Counted from the stretch's first letter, positions 15,093 through 30,179 are shown. The stretch: 38,004 nucleotides of DNA from Mycobacterium sp. E1747 (GCF_001667775.1 NZ_LZJI01000107.1:1-38004); one strand, 5' to 3'. Notes: a model not told the origin generated them from the sequence alone. Translations and numbers: made by a program.

Positions 15093-15683
15093 GTGAGCCA
15101 GCTTTCCTTCTTCACGGCGGAGGCGGTGCCCCCAGCGGTCGCCGATCTCTCCGGGGTGCTGGCGGCATCCGGTCAGATCGTCTTGCTCGGTGGCCCGGAG
15201 GAGCAGGGCGCGCGGCTTTCCGTGGTGGTGGACCAGGCCTGGCGAGCTGCCGCGTTAGCCGAGATGATCCGCGAGGCGGGGCTGGAACCCGAGATCTGCC
15301 GGACCGACGAGGACACCCCGTTGGTGCGGACGGCCGTGACCCCGGCCTTGGTGAGCCTGGCCGCCGAATGGACGCGCGGGGCGGTCAAGACGGTGCCGCC
15401 GCGCTGGCTGCCCGGCCCGCGTGAATTGCGGGCCTGGACGCTGGCGGCCGGTCACCCCGAGGGCGACCATTACCTCTTGGGTCTCGATCCCCACGCGCCC
15501 GATACCCATTCCCCGCTGGCGTCGGCTTTGATGCGGGTCGGAATCGCGCCGACATTGATTGGCACCCGCGGGGGCCACCCGGCGCTGCGGATCAGCGGCC
15601 GCCGTCGGCTATCGCGCCTGGTAGAGAACGTGGGCGAAGCCCCGGACGGCGTTGACGCTTCGGCCGTGTGGCCGCGGGTATAA
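15093..15683 (+). CDS. Conserved hypothetical protein (Rv3647c-like)
   Basis: 196 residues from GTG 15093, supported by the leaderless promoter and by the family's similar length. Soluble, with no signal peptide. The C-terminal half (HSPLASALMRVGIAPTLIG and ALRISGRRRLSRLVENVGEA) faintly resembles the repeat found in LAGLIDADG/WhiA-like folds, but there is no clear active site and I would not assign a function. Located between cspA and topA in the same order as in M. tuberculosis. Confidence 0.85.
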   Translation: MSQLSFFTAEAVPPAVADLSGVLAASGQIVLLGGPEEQGARLSVVVDQAWRAAALAEMIREAGLEPEICRTDEDTPLVRTAVTPALVSLAAEWTRGAVKTVPPRWLPGPRELRAWTLAAGHPEGDHYLLGLDPHAPDTHSPLASALMRVGIAPTLIGTRGGHPALRISGRRRLSRLVENVGEAPDGVDASAVWPRV

Positions 15684-15876
15684 CCGCGGAAAAAGATTTG
15701 TCTTGCGGGCAGTCGGTTTGCGCAGTCGCGCCCAAGGGTGCGAAATTGGCAGGTGCCCGAAGGCGAAGGAACGCTGGCGTATCTGAATTTCCGCGGAATT
15801 TCTGACGCTCGCCTGTCATTCTTCTGCGGGGCGGCCCCGCAGGGGGGCCGAGATCAAGGATGGAGCGTAAGCGTCG

Positions 15877-18681
<2,805 letters not shown>

Positions 18682-18684
18682 ATC

Positions 18685-20310
18685 TTAGTAGCCGGGGCCG
18701 ATCGACTCGCTGTGCAGCTCGTCGGCGGACCGTACGGGACGGGAGTCCTTGGATCCGGCCCGCTTTACCGGCCGGGCCAGCTGGGTGGGGGCGGTGCGGC
18801 CGCGCAGCTCGACGACCTCGCCGACGTCCCAACACAAGGCCTCGGCGTCCAGCGCGCCGCTGACCGCGATCGCCGACGCCAACACGTGGCCGGACTCCAG
18901 CTTGGCCAGCTCGGTCAGCCGGGCGGCCTCGTTGACCGGGTCGCCGATCACCGTGTACTCGAAGCGGGCCTGCGCGCCGATATGCCCGGCGATCGCCCGG
19001 CCCGCCGACACCCCGATCCCGAATTCGGCCGACCCGATCACGGGGAGGATCTCGTCGTGCAGCTCGCGGGCCGCGGCCAGCGCGCCGCCCGAAGCGTCGG
19101 GATGCTCGATCGGCGCACCGAAGATCGCCAGGGCGGCGTCGCCCTGAAACTTGTTGACGAAACCGCCGTGCCGGCCGACGGTGTCGACCACCACCCGGAA
19201 GAACTCGTTGAGCAGGTGGACCACCTCGGCGGGCGGTCGGGTCGCGGCGAGTTTGGTGGAGCCGACCAGGTCGACGAACAGGACCGCAACGTTGCGTTCC
19301 TGGCCGCCCAGCTCGGTGCCGCGCTCCAGCGCCCGGCGGGCCACGTCTTCGCCGACGTAGCGACCGAACAGGTCGCGCAGCCGCTGCCGCTCGGACAGGT
19401 CGCGAACCATGTCGTTGAAGCCGGCCTGCAGCAGGCCCAGCTCGCTGGCGTCGTAGATCTGCATGTGCGCGTTGTAGTTTCCGCGCTGCACCTCCGACAG
19501 CGCCCACCGCAGCTGGCGCAGCGGGTCGGCGATCGACATGGCGACCAGCAGGGTGCTGACGAAGCCGATGCCCAGCGCCGCCAGCGCCAGCAACAGGATC
19601 GGCGTGAACAGCTTCTCCGGGGTGGCGTGCAGCAGGGACGCCTTGTCCGCCATCACCGCGAGCACGATGGCCAGCACCGGCACGGCGGTGGACAGCATCC
19701 ACGTCAGGATCTGCCGCAGGATGACGCCCGGCGCCTGGACGTTCTCGGGGACGCCGCTGCGTAGGGCGGCCACGGCGACCGGCCGCAACACCCGCTCGGA
19801 CTGCAGGTAGCCGATGATGGCGGTGGCCGCCGCGCCGAGCCCGGTGGCGACTGCCACGACGGGCGCGGCGTAGCGGGCCACCGACCAGCTGGCGATGATG
19901 AACACCACGCCGCCGATGCACCAGACCACCAAGCTGGCGACCGTGCGGTAGAAGGGCATCCGCAGCGCGCGGGTGCGGGCCAGTTCGGTGGCGGTGGGGT
20001 CGGCCTCGGCGAGCAGGTTGTCCCGGCGCTGCCAGCGAAAGACTGGCAACAGCAGTTGCAGGTTCACTACCGAGTAGGCGACGAAGAGCACCACCAAGGC
20101 GGTGGCGAAAACCGCCAGGTTCAGCACCGGCAGATCCTGCAGCTGGATGCGGTCCTCGGGCGGCAGCGCATAGCGCAGGAAGCCGAGCACGAAGAGTGCA
20201 CCGATGATGTCGGCCTGCACCATGCTCAGCACGAACAGCGGCCACGGCGTGCGCACCACCCACCGGACGAATCCGCTGATCCGCCCGGGCAGTGCTGCCG
20301 GTGTCACCAC
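18685..20310 (-). CDS. Membrane-bound class III adenylate cyclase with HAMP domain (Rv3645-like)
   Basis: 541 residues from GTG 20310, chosen because a TACGGT -10 element ends 6 bases before it. The N-terminal half has about six membrane helices. A HAMP segment follows (SIADPLRQLRWALSEVQRGN), then the cyclase domain with metal-binding VLFVDLVGST, substrate-region NKFQGDAALAIFG and EYTVIGDPVNEAARLTEL (transition-state Asn/Arg). All catalytic residues appear present. The M. tuberculosis orthologue is a major source of cAMP. It is divergent from the delta-prime gene across 154 bases. Confidence 0.92.
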   Translation of the reverse strand: MVTPAALPGRISGFVRWVVRTPWPLFVLSMVQADIIGALFVLGFLRYALPPEDRIQLQDLPVLNLAVFATALVVLFVAYSVVNLQLLLPVFRWQRRDNLLAEADPTATELARTRALRMPFYRTVASLVVWCIGGVVFIIASWSVARYAAPVVAVATGLGAAATAIIGYLQSERVLRPVAVAALRSGVPENVQAPGVILRQILTWMLSTAVPVLAIVLAVMADKASLLHATPEKLFTPILLLALAALGIGFVSTLLVAMSIADPLRQLRWALSEVQRGNYNAHMQIYDASELGLLQAGFNDMVRDLSERQRLRDLFGRYVGEDVARRALERGTELGGQERNVAVLFVDLVGSTKLAATRPPAEVVHLLNEFFRVVVDTVGRHGGFVNKFQGDAALAIFGAPIEHPDASGGALAAARELHDEILPVIGSAEFGIGVSAGRAIAGHIGAQARFEYTVIGDPVNEAARLTELAKLESGHVLASAIAVSGALDAEALCWDVGEVVELRGRTAPTQLARPVKRAGSKDSRPVRSADELHSESIGPGY

Positions 20311-20316
20311 GATCCC

Positions 20317-20322
20317 ACCGTA
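20317..20322 (-). promoter_or_regulatory. -10 element of the leaderless cyclase promoter
   Basis: TACGGT on the minus strand, 6 bases before the GTG at 20310. The same 11-mer CGATACGGTGG occurs on the plus strand at 20412-20422. Confidence 0.5.
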
Positions 20323-20450
20323 TCGGTCAGCAGGGACTTGTCGGAAACTTACAACAATCTCCACGTGTCCCCGCGCGGGCCCGAAAGAGGGCAAATGTAA
20401 CGGCATTGTCGCGATACGGTGGCCGATCGGTATCTGTCGGTGGGGGTGGC

Positions 20451-20456
20451 TACTGT
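20451..20456 (+). promoter_or_regulatory. -10 element of the holB promoter, probably leaderless
   Basis: TACTGT followed by 5 bases to an in-frame GTG (20462) and 8 bases to ATG (20465), so the transcript begins at or next to the start codon. Confidence 0.5.
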
Positions 20457-20464
20457 TACCGGTG

Positions 20465-21682
20465 ATGTCCGGGGTGTTTACGCGGCTGGTAGGTCAGGAC
20501 GTGGTGACGGCCGAACTGCTCGCCGCCGCCAGGGCGGCCCGCGGTGACCTGGTTCACAGCGGCGCCGCCGACGGGACTATGACACATGCCTGGCTGATCA
20601 CGGGGCCCCCCGGGTCGGGGCGCTCGGTCGCCGCGCTGTGCTTCGCCGCCGCGTTGCAGTGCACCTCTGCCGTTGAAGACGGGGGGCCCGGGTGCGGTCA
20701 GTGCCGGGCCTGCACGACGACGATGGCCGGCACGCACGCCGACGTGCGCCGGGTGGTCCCGGAGGGGCTGTCCATCGGGGTGGACGACATGCGGGCCATC
20801 GTGCAGATCGCGTCGCGGCGTCCGGCCACCGGGCACCGCCAGATCGTGGTGATCGAGGACGCCGACCGCCTCACCGAGGGCGCCGCCAACGCGCTGCTCA
20901 AGGTCGTCGAGGAGCCGCCGCCGTCGACGGTGTTCCTGTTGTGCGCGCCGTCGGTGGATCCCGAGGACATTGCCATCACGCTGCGGTCTCGCTGCAGGCA
21001 CGTCGCGCTGGTCACTCCGCCGACCGAGGCGATCGCCCGCGTGCTGGTCGAGAGCGACGGCCTGAGCGCGGAAACGGCGGACTGGGCGGCGTCGGTCAGC
21101 GGCGGCCACGTGGGCCGGGCGCGGCGGCTGGCCACCGATCCCGAGGCCCGGGAGCGCCGCGAGCGGGCGCTGGCGCTCGTGCGCGACGCGGCGACGCCGT
21201 CGCGGGCCTATGCGGCCGCCGAGGAGCTGGTGGCCGCGGCCGAGGCCGAGGCGGTGGTGCTCACCGCGGACCGCGCGGAGGCCGAGACCGAGGAGCTGCG
21301 GACGGCGCTGGGCGCCGGCGGCACCGGCAAGGGCACCGCCGGGGCGATGCGGGGTGCGGCGGGCGCGATGAAAGACCTCGAGCGGCGGCAGAAGTCGCGG
21401 CAGACCCGGGCCTCGCGCGACGCGATGGATCGGGCGCTGATCGACCTGGCGACGTATTTCCGCGACGCGCTGATGGTCTCGGCGGGCGCCGGGTCGGTGC
21501 GGCACAACCACCCGGACATGGCCGACCGGGCGTCGGCGCTGGCGGCGCATGCTTCCCCCGAGCGGCTGCTGCGCTGCATCGAGGCGGTCTTGGAGTGTCG
21601 CGAGGCGTTGGCGATCAACGTCAAGCCCAAGTTCGCCGTCGACGCCATGGTGGCCACCTTCGGCCAGGAACTGCGCGACTAA
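20465..21682 (+). CDS. holB: DNA polymerase III delta-prime subunit
   Basis: 405 residues from ATG 20465 (GTG 20462 adds one residue). This is a clamp-loader AAA+ protein. The P-loop GPPGSGRS has Arg in place of Lys, as expected for a subunit that does not hydrolyse ATP. A Cys4 zinc site (C-x12-C-x2-C-x2-C in the CTSAVEDGGPGCGQCRAC region), VVIEDADRLTEGAANALLK, and the SRC motif LRSRCRHV follow. The C-terminal half is an alanine/arginine-rich helical region longer than in E. coli HolB. It loads the sliding clamp at the replisome and corresponds to Rv3644c. tRNA-Thr lies 54 bases downstream on the same strand. Confidence 0.92.
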   Translation: MSGVFTRLVGQDVVTAELLAAARAARGDLVHSGAADGTMTHAWLITGPPGSGRSVAALCFAAALQCTSAVEDGGPGCGQCRACTTTMAGTHADVRRVVPEGLSIGVDDMRAIVQIASRRPATGHRQIVVIEDADRLTEGAANALLKVVEEPPPSTVFLLCAPSVDPEDIAITLRSRCRHVALVTPPTEAIARVLVESDGLSAETADWAASVSGGHVGRARRLATDPEARERRERALALVRDAATPSRAYAAAEELVAAAEAEAVVLTADRAEAETEELRTALGAGGTGKGTAGAMRGAAGAMKDLERRQKSRQTRASRDAMDRALIDLATYFRDALMVSAGAGSVRHNHPDMADRASALAAHASPERLLRCIEAVLECREALAINVKPKFAVDAMVATFGQELRD

Positions 21683-21736
21683 CTTGGGGGTGCCCGCCCG
21701 CCTGCCGTAGACTCGTGCCGCCCGGCATCAGGGTGT

Positions 21737-21812
21737 GCCGCCTTAGCTCAGTCGGTAGAGCGATTCACTCGTAATGAATAGGTCGGGGGTTCGATTCCCC
21801 CAGGCGGCTCCA
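21737..21812 (+). tRNA. thrV: tRNA-Thr (anticodon CGT)
   Basis: Complete cloverleaf. The acceptor GCCGCCT (21737-21743) pairs with AGGCGGC (21802-21808); the D-arm contains TAGCTCAGTCGGTAGAGC. The anticodon stem ATTCA/TGAAT encloses loop CTCGTAA with anticodon CGT at 21770-21772. The T-arm is GGGGGTTCGATTCCCCC. Discriminator T and an encoded CCA end at 21812. It reads ACG codons. A T-run (TATTTTT) follows immediately. The gene symbol is a guess from M. tuberculosis naming. Confidence 0.97.
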
Positions 21813-21822
21813 TATTTTTCGC

Positions 21823-21873
21823 CCAGCGTCACGCCAGCGTGACGTTCGGCTTCCAGCGTCACGCCAGCGTGAC
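21823..21873. repeat. Tandem pair of 21-bp palindromic repeats
   Basis: Two identical 21-base units start at 21823 and 21853 (period 30). Each contains GTCACGC-CA-GCGTGAC, a perfect 7-bp inverted repeat. They lie between the 3' end of tRNA-Thr and the 3' end of a convergent gene, so they may act as bidirectional terminators or be copies of a dispersed intergenic repeat. Confidence 0.75.
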
Positions 21874-21906
21874 CCTCGGTGTCTACGGCTCGGCGAGTGC
21901 GCCCGG

Positions 21907-24950
<3,044 letters not shown>

Positions 24951-24954
<4 letters not shown>

Positions 24955-25652
24955 CGTGAAGTCCTCCCTCGCAGGAACCCGTCGAAGATGATGTTGACGC
25001 CGTTGAGGAGCGGCTGGCCCTTCGACTTCGAGTAATCGGTGTAGAGCACCTCGACCGGTTGTTCGACCACGCACCAATGGTTTTCGGCGATCAGCATGAT
25101 GAACTCGTTGGCGTGACTCATCCCGCTCATGGTGATGTCGAGCGCGTCGGCGACTTTCTTGTTGAACACGCGCAGCCCATTGTTGGTGTCGGTCAAGCCA
25201 AGTCGGCGACCGCGCCGGCTCAGCCGCGCGGCGGTCTGCAACACCAGCCGCTTCACGAACGGCGGCCGGGCGCCCACGCGGGCACCGAACCGCGTCCCGA
25301 TGACGACGTCGACGTCCTCCGCGCAGAGCCGGTCGACCATCGCGGCCAGATCCTTGACCCGGTGCTGCCCGTCACCGTCGAACGTGGCGAAGACCTGCGC
25401 CCCGGGCTGTTTGCGCGCGTACTCGACGCCGGTCTGGATGGCCGCACCCTGTCCCAGGTTGATCGGGTGGCGCACCAGGTGAGCGCCGGCCCGCCTGGCG
25501 ATCTCGCCCGTGTCGTCGGTGCTGCCGTCGTCCACGCACACGACATTGTCGAAGACCGAACGCACATCGGCGACCACCTCACCGATGACGGCAGCTTCGT
25601 TGAAGGCGGGGATGACGATCCAGGCGCCCGAATATTTGGCTTCAGTAACCAT
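24951..25652 (-). CDS. GT2 glycosyltransferase, polyprenyl-phosphate sugar synthase-like (Rv3631-like)
   Basis: 233 residues from ATG 25652. GT-A fold with IPAFNEAAVIGEVV, VVCVDDGSTDDT, NLGQGAAIQTGVEYA and the metal-binding ATFDGDGQH, like dolichol-phosphate mannose/glucose synthases. No membrane segments are visible; the coupled DUF2304-like protein probably supplies the membrane anchor. M. tuberculosis Rv3631 has been linked to transfer of galactosamine onto polyprenyl phosphate for arabinogalactan decoration, which fits the adjacent galE and GT-C-like genes. The exact sugar is inferred. Confidence 0.9.
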
Positions 25653-25675
25653 CTAGCCCACCAGGTTAGCCAGGA

Positions 25676-26959
25676 TCAGCCGGCTAAGCGGTCGGCACGC
25701 GCCAGCGCGACCAGATGAACGCCGATTCCGACCAGCGGGCCGCACAACAAGCCGACCACGGTGCGCGTCTGCAGCGCCAGCGGCAGGAGCAGCAGCAATC
25801 CGGATGCCACCGTCGCACCCACCCAGCCCAGCGCGTACGCCCGGTGCAGCGCGGCCGCGACGGCGCCGGCACCGGTGAGTGTCAACACGGCGATCGCCAC
25901 CGCGGCCGCCGTCAGCCACGCCAGCAGCGCGCCGCTGGCGTGGTACTGCGGCCCGAACGCGACTCGCAGCAGCCACGGGCCCACCACCCCTGCCGCCAGC
26001 ACCCCGATCGCGCCGACGCCCGCGATGATCCCGGCCGGGGCGAGCAGGGCACGGATGCGGTCGGTGCGCGCGTCGACGAAATGCGCGATCAGGTTGCCCT
26101 GCATGGCCGTCAGCGGCACCAGCAGCGGTGCCCGCGTCAACGTCACGGCGAGGATGATCACCCCGCCCTCGGCGCCGAGCTCGTTGCTGGTCAGCTTCAG
26201 CAGTACCGGAAACCCCATGACCAGGATCGCGCTGGCGCCGGCGGCGGTGATCGAGTGGGCGGCCCCGCGCAGGAAGGTCTGGACCCCGCCGGGCGTCCGC
26301 AGCCGGGACGCAGCACGAGCCGAGGGCGACGCGACCAGGATGATCAGCCAGGCGATCGCGCCCGCGACGGTGGCCCACAGGTATCCGACCAGGCGCCAGC
26401 CGAGGACCATGGTGGCCACGGCGACCGTCATCCGGATGACGGCGTCGGTCGTCATCAACGCTCCGTAACCGGTCCACCGATCGGTGCCGGCCAGCATGCC
26501 CAGCAGGGTGGCGTGCACGCAGAACCCGGCCAGCCCGACGCTGAGCAACGCCACCGACAGCCAGCGTTCCTCGACGAACACCCGTCCGCTCCACAGCGGC
26601 GAGCTGCCGGCGATGACGACGGCCGCGGCCACGCCGACCAGCATGGCGACCCGCAGCGGATGCGTTCGTGGCTCGTCCATCACCGGCGAGACCGCGGGGA
26701 GGTGCCGGGTCGAGCGAACCTCCCGGGTCGTCTCCTGTAGCAGACCGAAAGCGGCGCCGGTGACCAGGCCGAACGCCCCCCAGAACACGCCGAAAACCGA
26801 AAAGCCGCCCGGAGCCAGGTCGCGGGCGGCCAGGTAAATCACCGCATACCCGCACAGGGCGGTCAGCGCCGTCGCGGTGGCGACCCGGGCCACGCTGCCG
26901 CGCGTGATCGGACCGGCACTCCTCGAGGCTTGGGTACCGCCGACTTCGGGCATCGCCAC
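25676..26959 (-). CDS. Polysaccharide/lipid-linked sugar flippase-like membrane protein (Rv3630-like)
   Basis: 427 residues from GTG 26959 (ATG 26953 is an alternative). About twelve hydrophobic helices are arranged as in the MOP/Wzx flippase superfamily, with early segments TATALTALCGYAVIYLAARDL and APGGFSVFGVFWGAFGLV typical of O-antigen transporters. Together with the GT2 and DUF2304-like genes just downstream on the same strand (23 bases to the GT2 start) it would move a polyprenyl-linked sugar across the membrane for the GT-C-like enzyme. Transport substrate unproven. Divergent from the TerC/DUF475 gene. Confidence 0.83.
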   Translation of the reverse strand: MAMPEVGGTQASRSAGPITRGSVARVATATALTALCGYAVIYLAARDLAPGGFSVFGVFWGAFGLVTGAAFGLLQETTREVRSTRHLPAVSPVMDEPRTHPLRVAMLVGVAAAVVIAGSSPLWSGRVFVEERWLSVALLSVGLAGFCVHATLLGMLAGTDRWTGYGALMTTDAVIRMTVAVATMVLGWRLVGYLWATVAGAIAWLIILVASPSARAASRLRTPGGVQTFLRGAAHSITAAGASAILVMGFPVLLKLTSNELGAEGGVIILAVTLTRAPLLVPLTAMQGNLIAHFVDARTDRIRALLAPAGIIAGVGAIGVLAAGVVGPWLLRVAFGPQYHASGALLAWLTAAAVAIAVLTLTGAGAVAAALHRAYALGWVGATVASGLLLLLPLALQTRTVVGLLCGPLVGIGVHLVALARADRLAG

Positions 26960-27017
26960 AATATTGAAAATAGTAAGTGGCCGTGGATGCAGGTCTGCGG
27001 CGGCGACCGCGGTTCGC

Positions 27018-27023
27018 TATCGT
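27018..27023 (+). promoter_or_regulatory. Candidate -10 element for the DUF475 gene
   Basis: TATCGT predicts a start near 27030, followed by GGAAAGGA and the TTG start at 27054. Confidence 0.35.
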
Positions 27024-27053
27024 GGGCGGCTGTCGGAAAGGACCTCGGCCGCC

Positions 27054-28130
27054 TTGCGCATCTTCGCGATCTCCCTGTTGGTCACCGTGGCGGCCCTCGC
27101 GGTCGGATATGCCCACGGCGGCCTGAAGGACCTCTTCCTGCTGCTGGTGCTGGCCACCCTCGAGGTGTCGCTGTCGTTCGACAACGCGATCATCAACGCC
27201 GCGATCCTCAAGCAGATCAGCCCGTTCTGGCGGCAGATGTTCCTGACGGTCGGGATTCTCGTCGCCGTGTTCGGGATGCGGTTGCTCTTTCCGCTGCTGA
27301 TCGTGTGGGCGACCGCGGGCCTCGACCCGGTTCGCGCGATGGAATTGGCGCTGCATCCGCCGCCGCACGGCGCGCTGGAATTCCCCGACGGCTCGCCCAG
27401 CTACGAAAAGCTGATCACCGCCGCGCATCCACAGATCGCGTCGTTCGGCGGGACGTTCCTGCTGATGCTGTTTCTGGACTTCGTCTTCCACGACCGAGAC
27501 ATCAAGTGGCTCAAGTGGATCGAGATCCCGTTCGCCCGAATCGGACGGCTGGGCCAGGTGTCGGTGGCGGTGGCCCTCGTCGTGCTGATCCTCGTCGGCA
27601 CCCGGTTGGCGCACACCGGCGACGAGCGCGCGACGGTGCTGACCGCCGGGTTGTTGGGCCTAGTGACGTACCTGGTCGTCAACGGTCTGAGCCGGGCGTT
27701 TCGGCCGCCGGACATCGAGGCGGCATCGGCGGGGAAGGCGGCCGGCAAGGCCGGCCTGACCATGTTCCTCTATCTCGAGGTGCTGGACGCGGCGTTCTCG
27801 TTCGACGGGGTCACCGGCGCCTTCGCGATCACCTCGGACCCGATCGTCATCGCGTTGGGTCTCGGGCTGGTGGGCTCGATGTTCGTCCGGTCCATCACCA
27901 TCTTCCTGGTGAAGCAGGACGCGCTGGACCGCTACGTGTACCTGGAGCACGGCGCGCACTGGGCGATCGGGGTGCTGTCGGTGATCATGCTGCTGTCCAT
28001 CGAACCCCGATTCGAGGTTCCCGACGCGGTCACCGCCTCGGTCGGCGTGGTGTTCATCGCGGCCGCGCTGAGCTGGAGCGTGCTGCGCAACCGGCGCCAG
28101 GCCAGGGCCGCCGCGTCGGCGGCGGTCTAG
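27054..28130 (+). CDS. TerC-like/DUF475 integral membrane protein (Rv3629c-like)
   Basis: 358 residues from TTG 27054; the frame is open upstream with another TTG near 26964, but GGAAAGGA at 27035-27042 favours this start. Nine or so membrane helices. Two repeated acidic motifs mark the TerC/DUF475 fold: LATLEVSLSFDNAIINAAI near the N-terminus and LEVLDAAFSFDGVTGAFAI in the second half, each placing Glu and Asp/Asn within a helix. TerC-type proteins are associated with metal export, such as manganese for secreted enzymes. Function in mycobacteria is not established. Confidence 0.85.
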   Translation: MRIFAISLLVTVAALAVGYAHGGLKDLFLLLVLATLEVSLSFDNAIINAAILKQISPFWRQMFLTVGILVAVFGMRLLFPLLIVWATAGLDPVRAMELALHPPPHGALEFPDGSPSYEKLITAAHPQIASFGGTFLLMLFLDFVFHDRDIKWLKWIEIPFARIGRLGQVSVAVALVVLILVGTRLAHTGDERATVLTAGLLGLVTYLVVNGLSRAFRPPDIEAASAGKAAGKAGLTMFLYLEVLDAAFSFDGVTGAFAITSDPIVIALGLGLVGSMFVRSITIFLVKQDALDRYVYLEHGAHWAIGVLSVIMLLSIEPRFEVPDAVTASVGVVFIAAALSWSVLRNRRQARAAASAAV

Positions 28131-28190
28131 GCCTCGAATCTGAAATCGGCGTGCGGTTACGCCATGAGCGTCACCGCACCTCGTCAGGCG

Positions 28191-28679
28191 TCAGTGCCCG
28201 TTCGACTTGAACCGCTCCACCGAGCGCTGCACCTCGGCCTCGGCGTCCGCGCGGCCCACCCAGTCGGCGGCCTTGACGAACTTGCCCGGCTCCAGGTCCT
28301 TGTAGTGCACGAAGAAGTGCTTGATCACGTCCAGCTCGAACTCGGGGACGTCGGCGATGTCCTGGATGTGGTCCCACCGGTGGTCGCCGGCCGGAACGCA
28401 CAGCACCTTGTCGTCGCCGCCCTTCTCGTCGGTCATCCGGAACATGCCCACTGGACGCGCCTCGACGATGACTCCCGGGAACACCGACTGCGGCAGCAGC
28501 ACCATCGCGTCCAGCGGATCGCCGTCTTCGCCGAGGGTGTCCTCGATGAAGCCGTAGTCGGTCGGATAGCCCATCGAGGTGTACAGGTAGCGGTCCAGAC
28601 GCACCCGCCCGGTCTCGTGGTCGATCTCGTACTTGTTCCGCTGGCCTTTCAGGATCTCGATGGTCACGTCGAATTGCAC
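28191..28679 (-). CDS. ppa: Inorganic pyrophosphatase
   Basis: 162 residues from GTG 28679, with AAGGAG 7-12 bases upstream; the length equals the M. tuberculosis enzyme. Family I signature [11 protein letters not shown] (metal-binding Asp residues) and [18 protein letters not shown] with His21. M. tuberculosis Ppa has, as I recall, a second unusual active-site His at position 86; here residue 86 is Lys. It hydrolyses PPi in the cytoplasm, driving polymer synthesis. Divergent from the dacB-like gene. Confidence 0.96.
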   Translation of the reverse strand: MQFDVTIEILKGQRNKYEIDHETGRVRLDRYLYTSMGYPTDYGFIEDTLGEDGDPLDAMVLLPQSVFPGVIVEARPVGMFRMTDEKGGDDKVLCVPAGDHRWDHIQDIADVPEFELDVIKHFFVHYKDLEPGKFVKAADWVGRADAEAEVQRSVERFKSNGH

Positions 28680-28793
28680 TGTGCGCTCCTTAGATCTGGG
28701 CATTTCGCGGTGGTCCCGTCGCGTCGGGGATCACCCTAGTCGAGGACTTTGCGGCGGATTCGGCAGAATGGGTTGGAGACAGTCAGGAGAGCG

Positions 28794-30179
28794 ATGGGTC
28801 CCACTCGCTGGCAAAAATCCACCCATGTGTTCGTCGGGTTGGCCGTGCTGGCGTTTGTCGCCGCCGTGGTGGCGGCGGCAACGTTTTTCACCTCGGCGGG
28901 GCACGGCGGCAACAACTCGCACGCCCCGATGCCGCCCCCGCACGCGCCGACCGTCAAGCCGGGAATGGTCCCGGTCAGTGACAGCGCCGAGACGCCGAGC
29001 CCGGCCGCGGTGTCGGCAGTGATGAGCGCCGTGGCGGCCGATCCCAACCTGGGCAGGTTGGGGGCCCGGGTCACCGACGCGCTGACCGGAAAAGAGCTCT
29101 GGCAGGTGGCCGACGACATGCCGCTGGTGCCGGCGTCGACCAACAAGGTGCTGACGGCGGCCGCGGCCCTGCTCACCCTGGACCATCAGGCCCGGATCAG
29201 CACGCGGGTGGTGGCCGGCAGCCAGAACGCGCAGGGACCCGTCGTGTTGGTCGGTGCCGGTGATCCGGTGCTGTCGGCCGCACCGCCGGGCGTGGAGACC
29301 TGGTACCGCGGGTCGGCCCGGATCAGCGACCTCGTCGAGCAGATCCGCCGCAGCGGCGTGACGCCGACCGCGGTGCAGGTGGACACCTCGGCGTTCAGCG
29401 GGCCGACGATGGCGCAGGGCTGGGACCCGGCCGACGTCGACAACGGGGACATCGCGCCGATCGAGTCGGTGATGATCGACGCCGGGCGCATCCAGCCGAC
29501 CACCGCCAACTCCCGGCGCTCCCGCGCCCCGGCGCTGGACGCCGGGCGGGAGCTGGCCAAGGCGCTGGGCCTGGACCCCGCCGCGGTGACGGTCGCGACG
29601 GCCCCGTCGGGAGCGCGGCAGCTGGCCGTCGTGCAATCCGCGCCGTTGGTCCAGCGGCTCTCGGAGATGATGGACCACTCCGACAATGTGATGGCCGAAT
29701 GCATCGCCCGCGAGGTGGCGGCCGCGATCAACCGCCCGCGCAGCTTCGCCGGCGCCGCCGACGCGGTGTCCAACCGGTTGAGCACCGCGCACGTCGACAC
29801 CGGGGGCCTAACGCTGATGGATTCCAGCGGGCTTTCCGTGGACGACCGGTTGACCGCCAGGACGCTCGACGGCGTGCTGCAGGCCGCCGCCGGACCCGAC
29901 CAGCCGGCGCTGCGGGCGCTGCTGGACCTGCTTCCGATCGCCGCGGGCAGCGGCACGCTGGCCGACCGCTTCACCGACGCCGCGTCCAATCAAGGACCGG
30001 CCGGCTGGCTGCGGGCCAAGACCGGATCGCTGACCGCCATCAACGCCCTGGCCGGCGTGCTCACCGACCGCAGCGGACGGGTGCTGACGTTCGCCTTCAT
30101 CTCCAACGCCGCCGGCCCGAACGGCCGCAACGTGATGGACGCCCTGGCCACCAAGCTGTGGTCCTGCGGGTGCTCATGA
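28794..30179 (+). CDS. dacB: D-alanyl-D-alanine carboxypeptidase, S13 (PBP4/DacB) family
   Basis: 461 residues from ATG 28794 with AGGAGA just upstream, the length of Rv3627c. An N-terminal membrane anchor (THVFVGLAVLAFVAAVVAAATFF) and a Pro-rich linker place the enzyme outside the membrane. Catalytic motifs: SxxK as S115-T-N-K118, SxN as S296-D-N298 and KTG at 409-411, all intact. It trims or cleaves peptidoglycan stem peptides. The stop overlaps the metalloprotease start (ATGA), beginning an operon that continues to tilS and possibly hpt. Confidence 0.93.
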   Translation: MGPTRWQKSTHVFVGLAVLAFVAAVVAAATFFTSAGHGGNNSHAPMPPPHAPTVKPGMVPVSDSAETPSPAAVSAVMSAVAADPNLGRLGARVTDALTGKELWQVADDMPLVPASTNKVLTAAAALLTLDHQARISTRVVAGSQNAQGPVVLVGAGDPVLSAAPPGVETWYRGSARISDLVEQIRRSGVTPTAVQVDTSAFSGPTMAQGWDPADVDNGDIAPIESVMIDAGRIQPTTANSRRSRAPALDAGRELAKALGLDPAAVTVATAPSGARQLAVVQSAPLVQRLSEMMDHSDNVMAECIAREVAAAINRPRSFAGAADAVSNRLSTAHVDTGGLTLMDSSGLSVDDRLTARTLDGVLQAAAGPDQPALRALLDLLPIAAGSGTLADRFTDAASNQGPAGWLRAKTGSLTAINALAGVLTDRSGRVLTFAFISNAAGPNGRNVMDALATKLWSCGCS

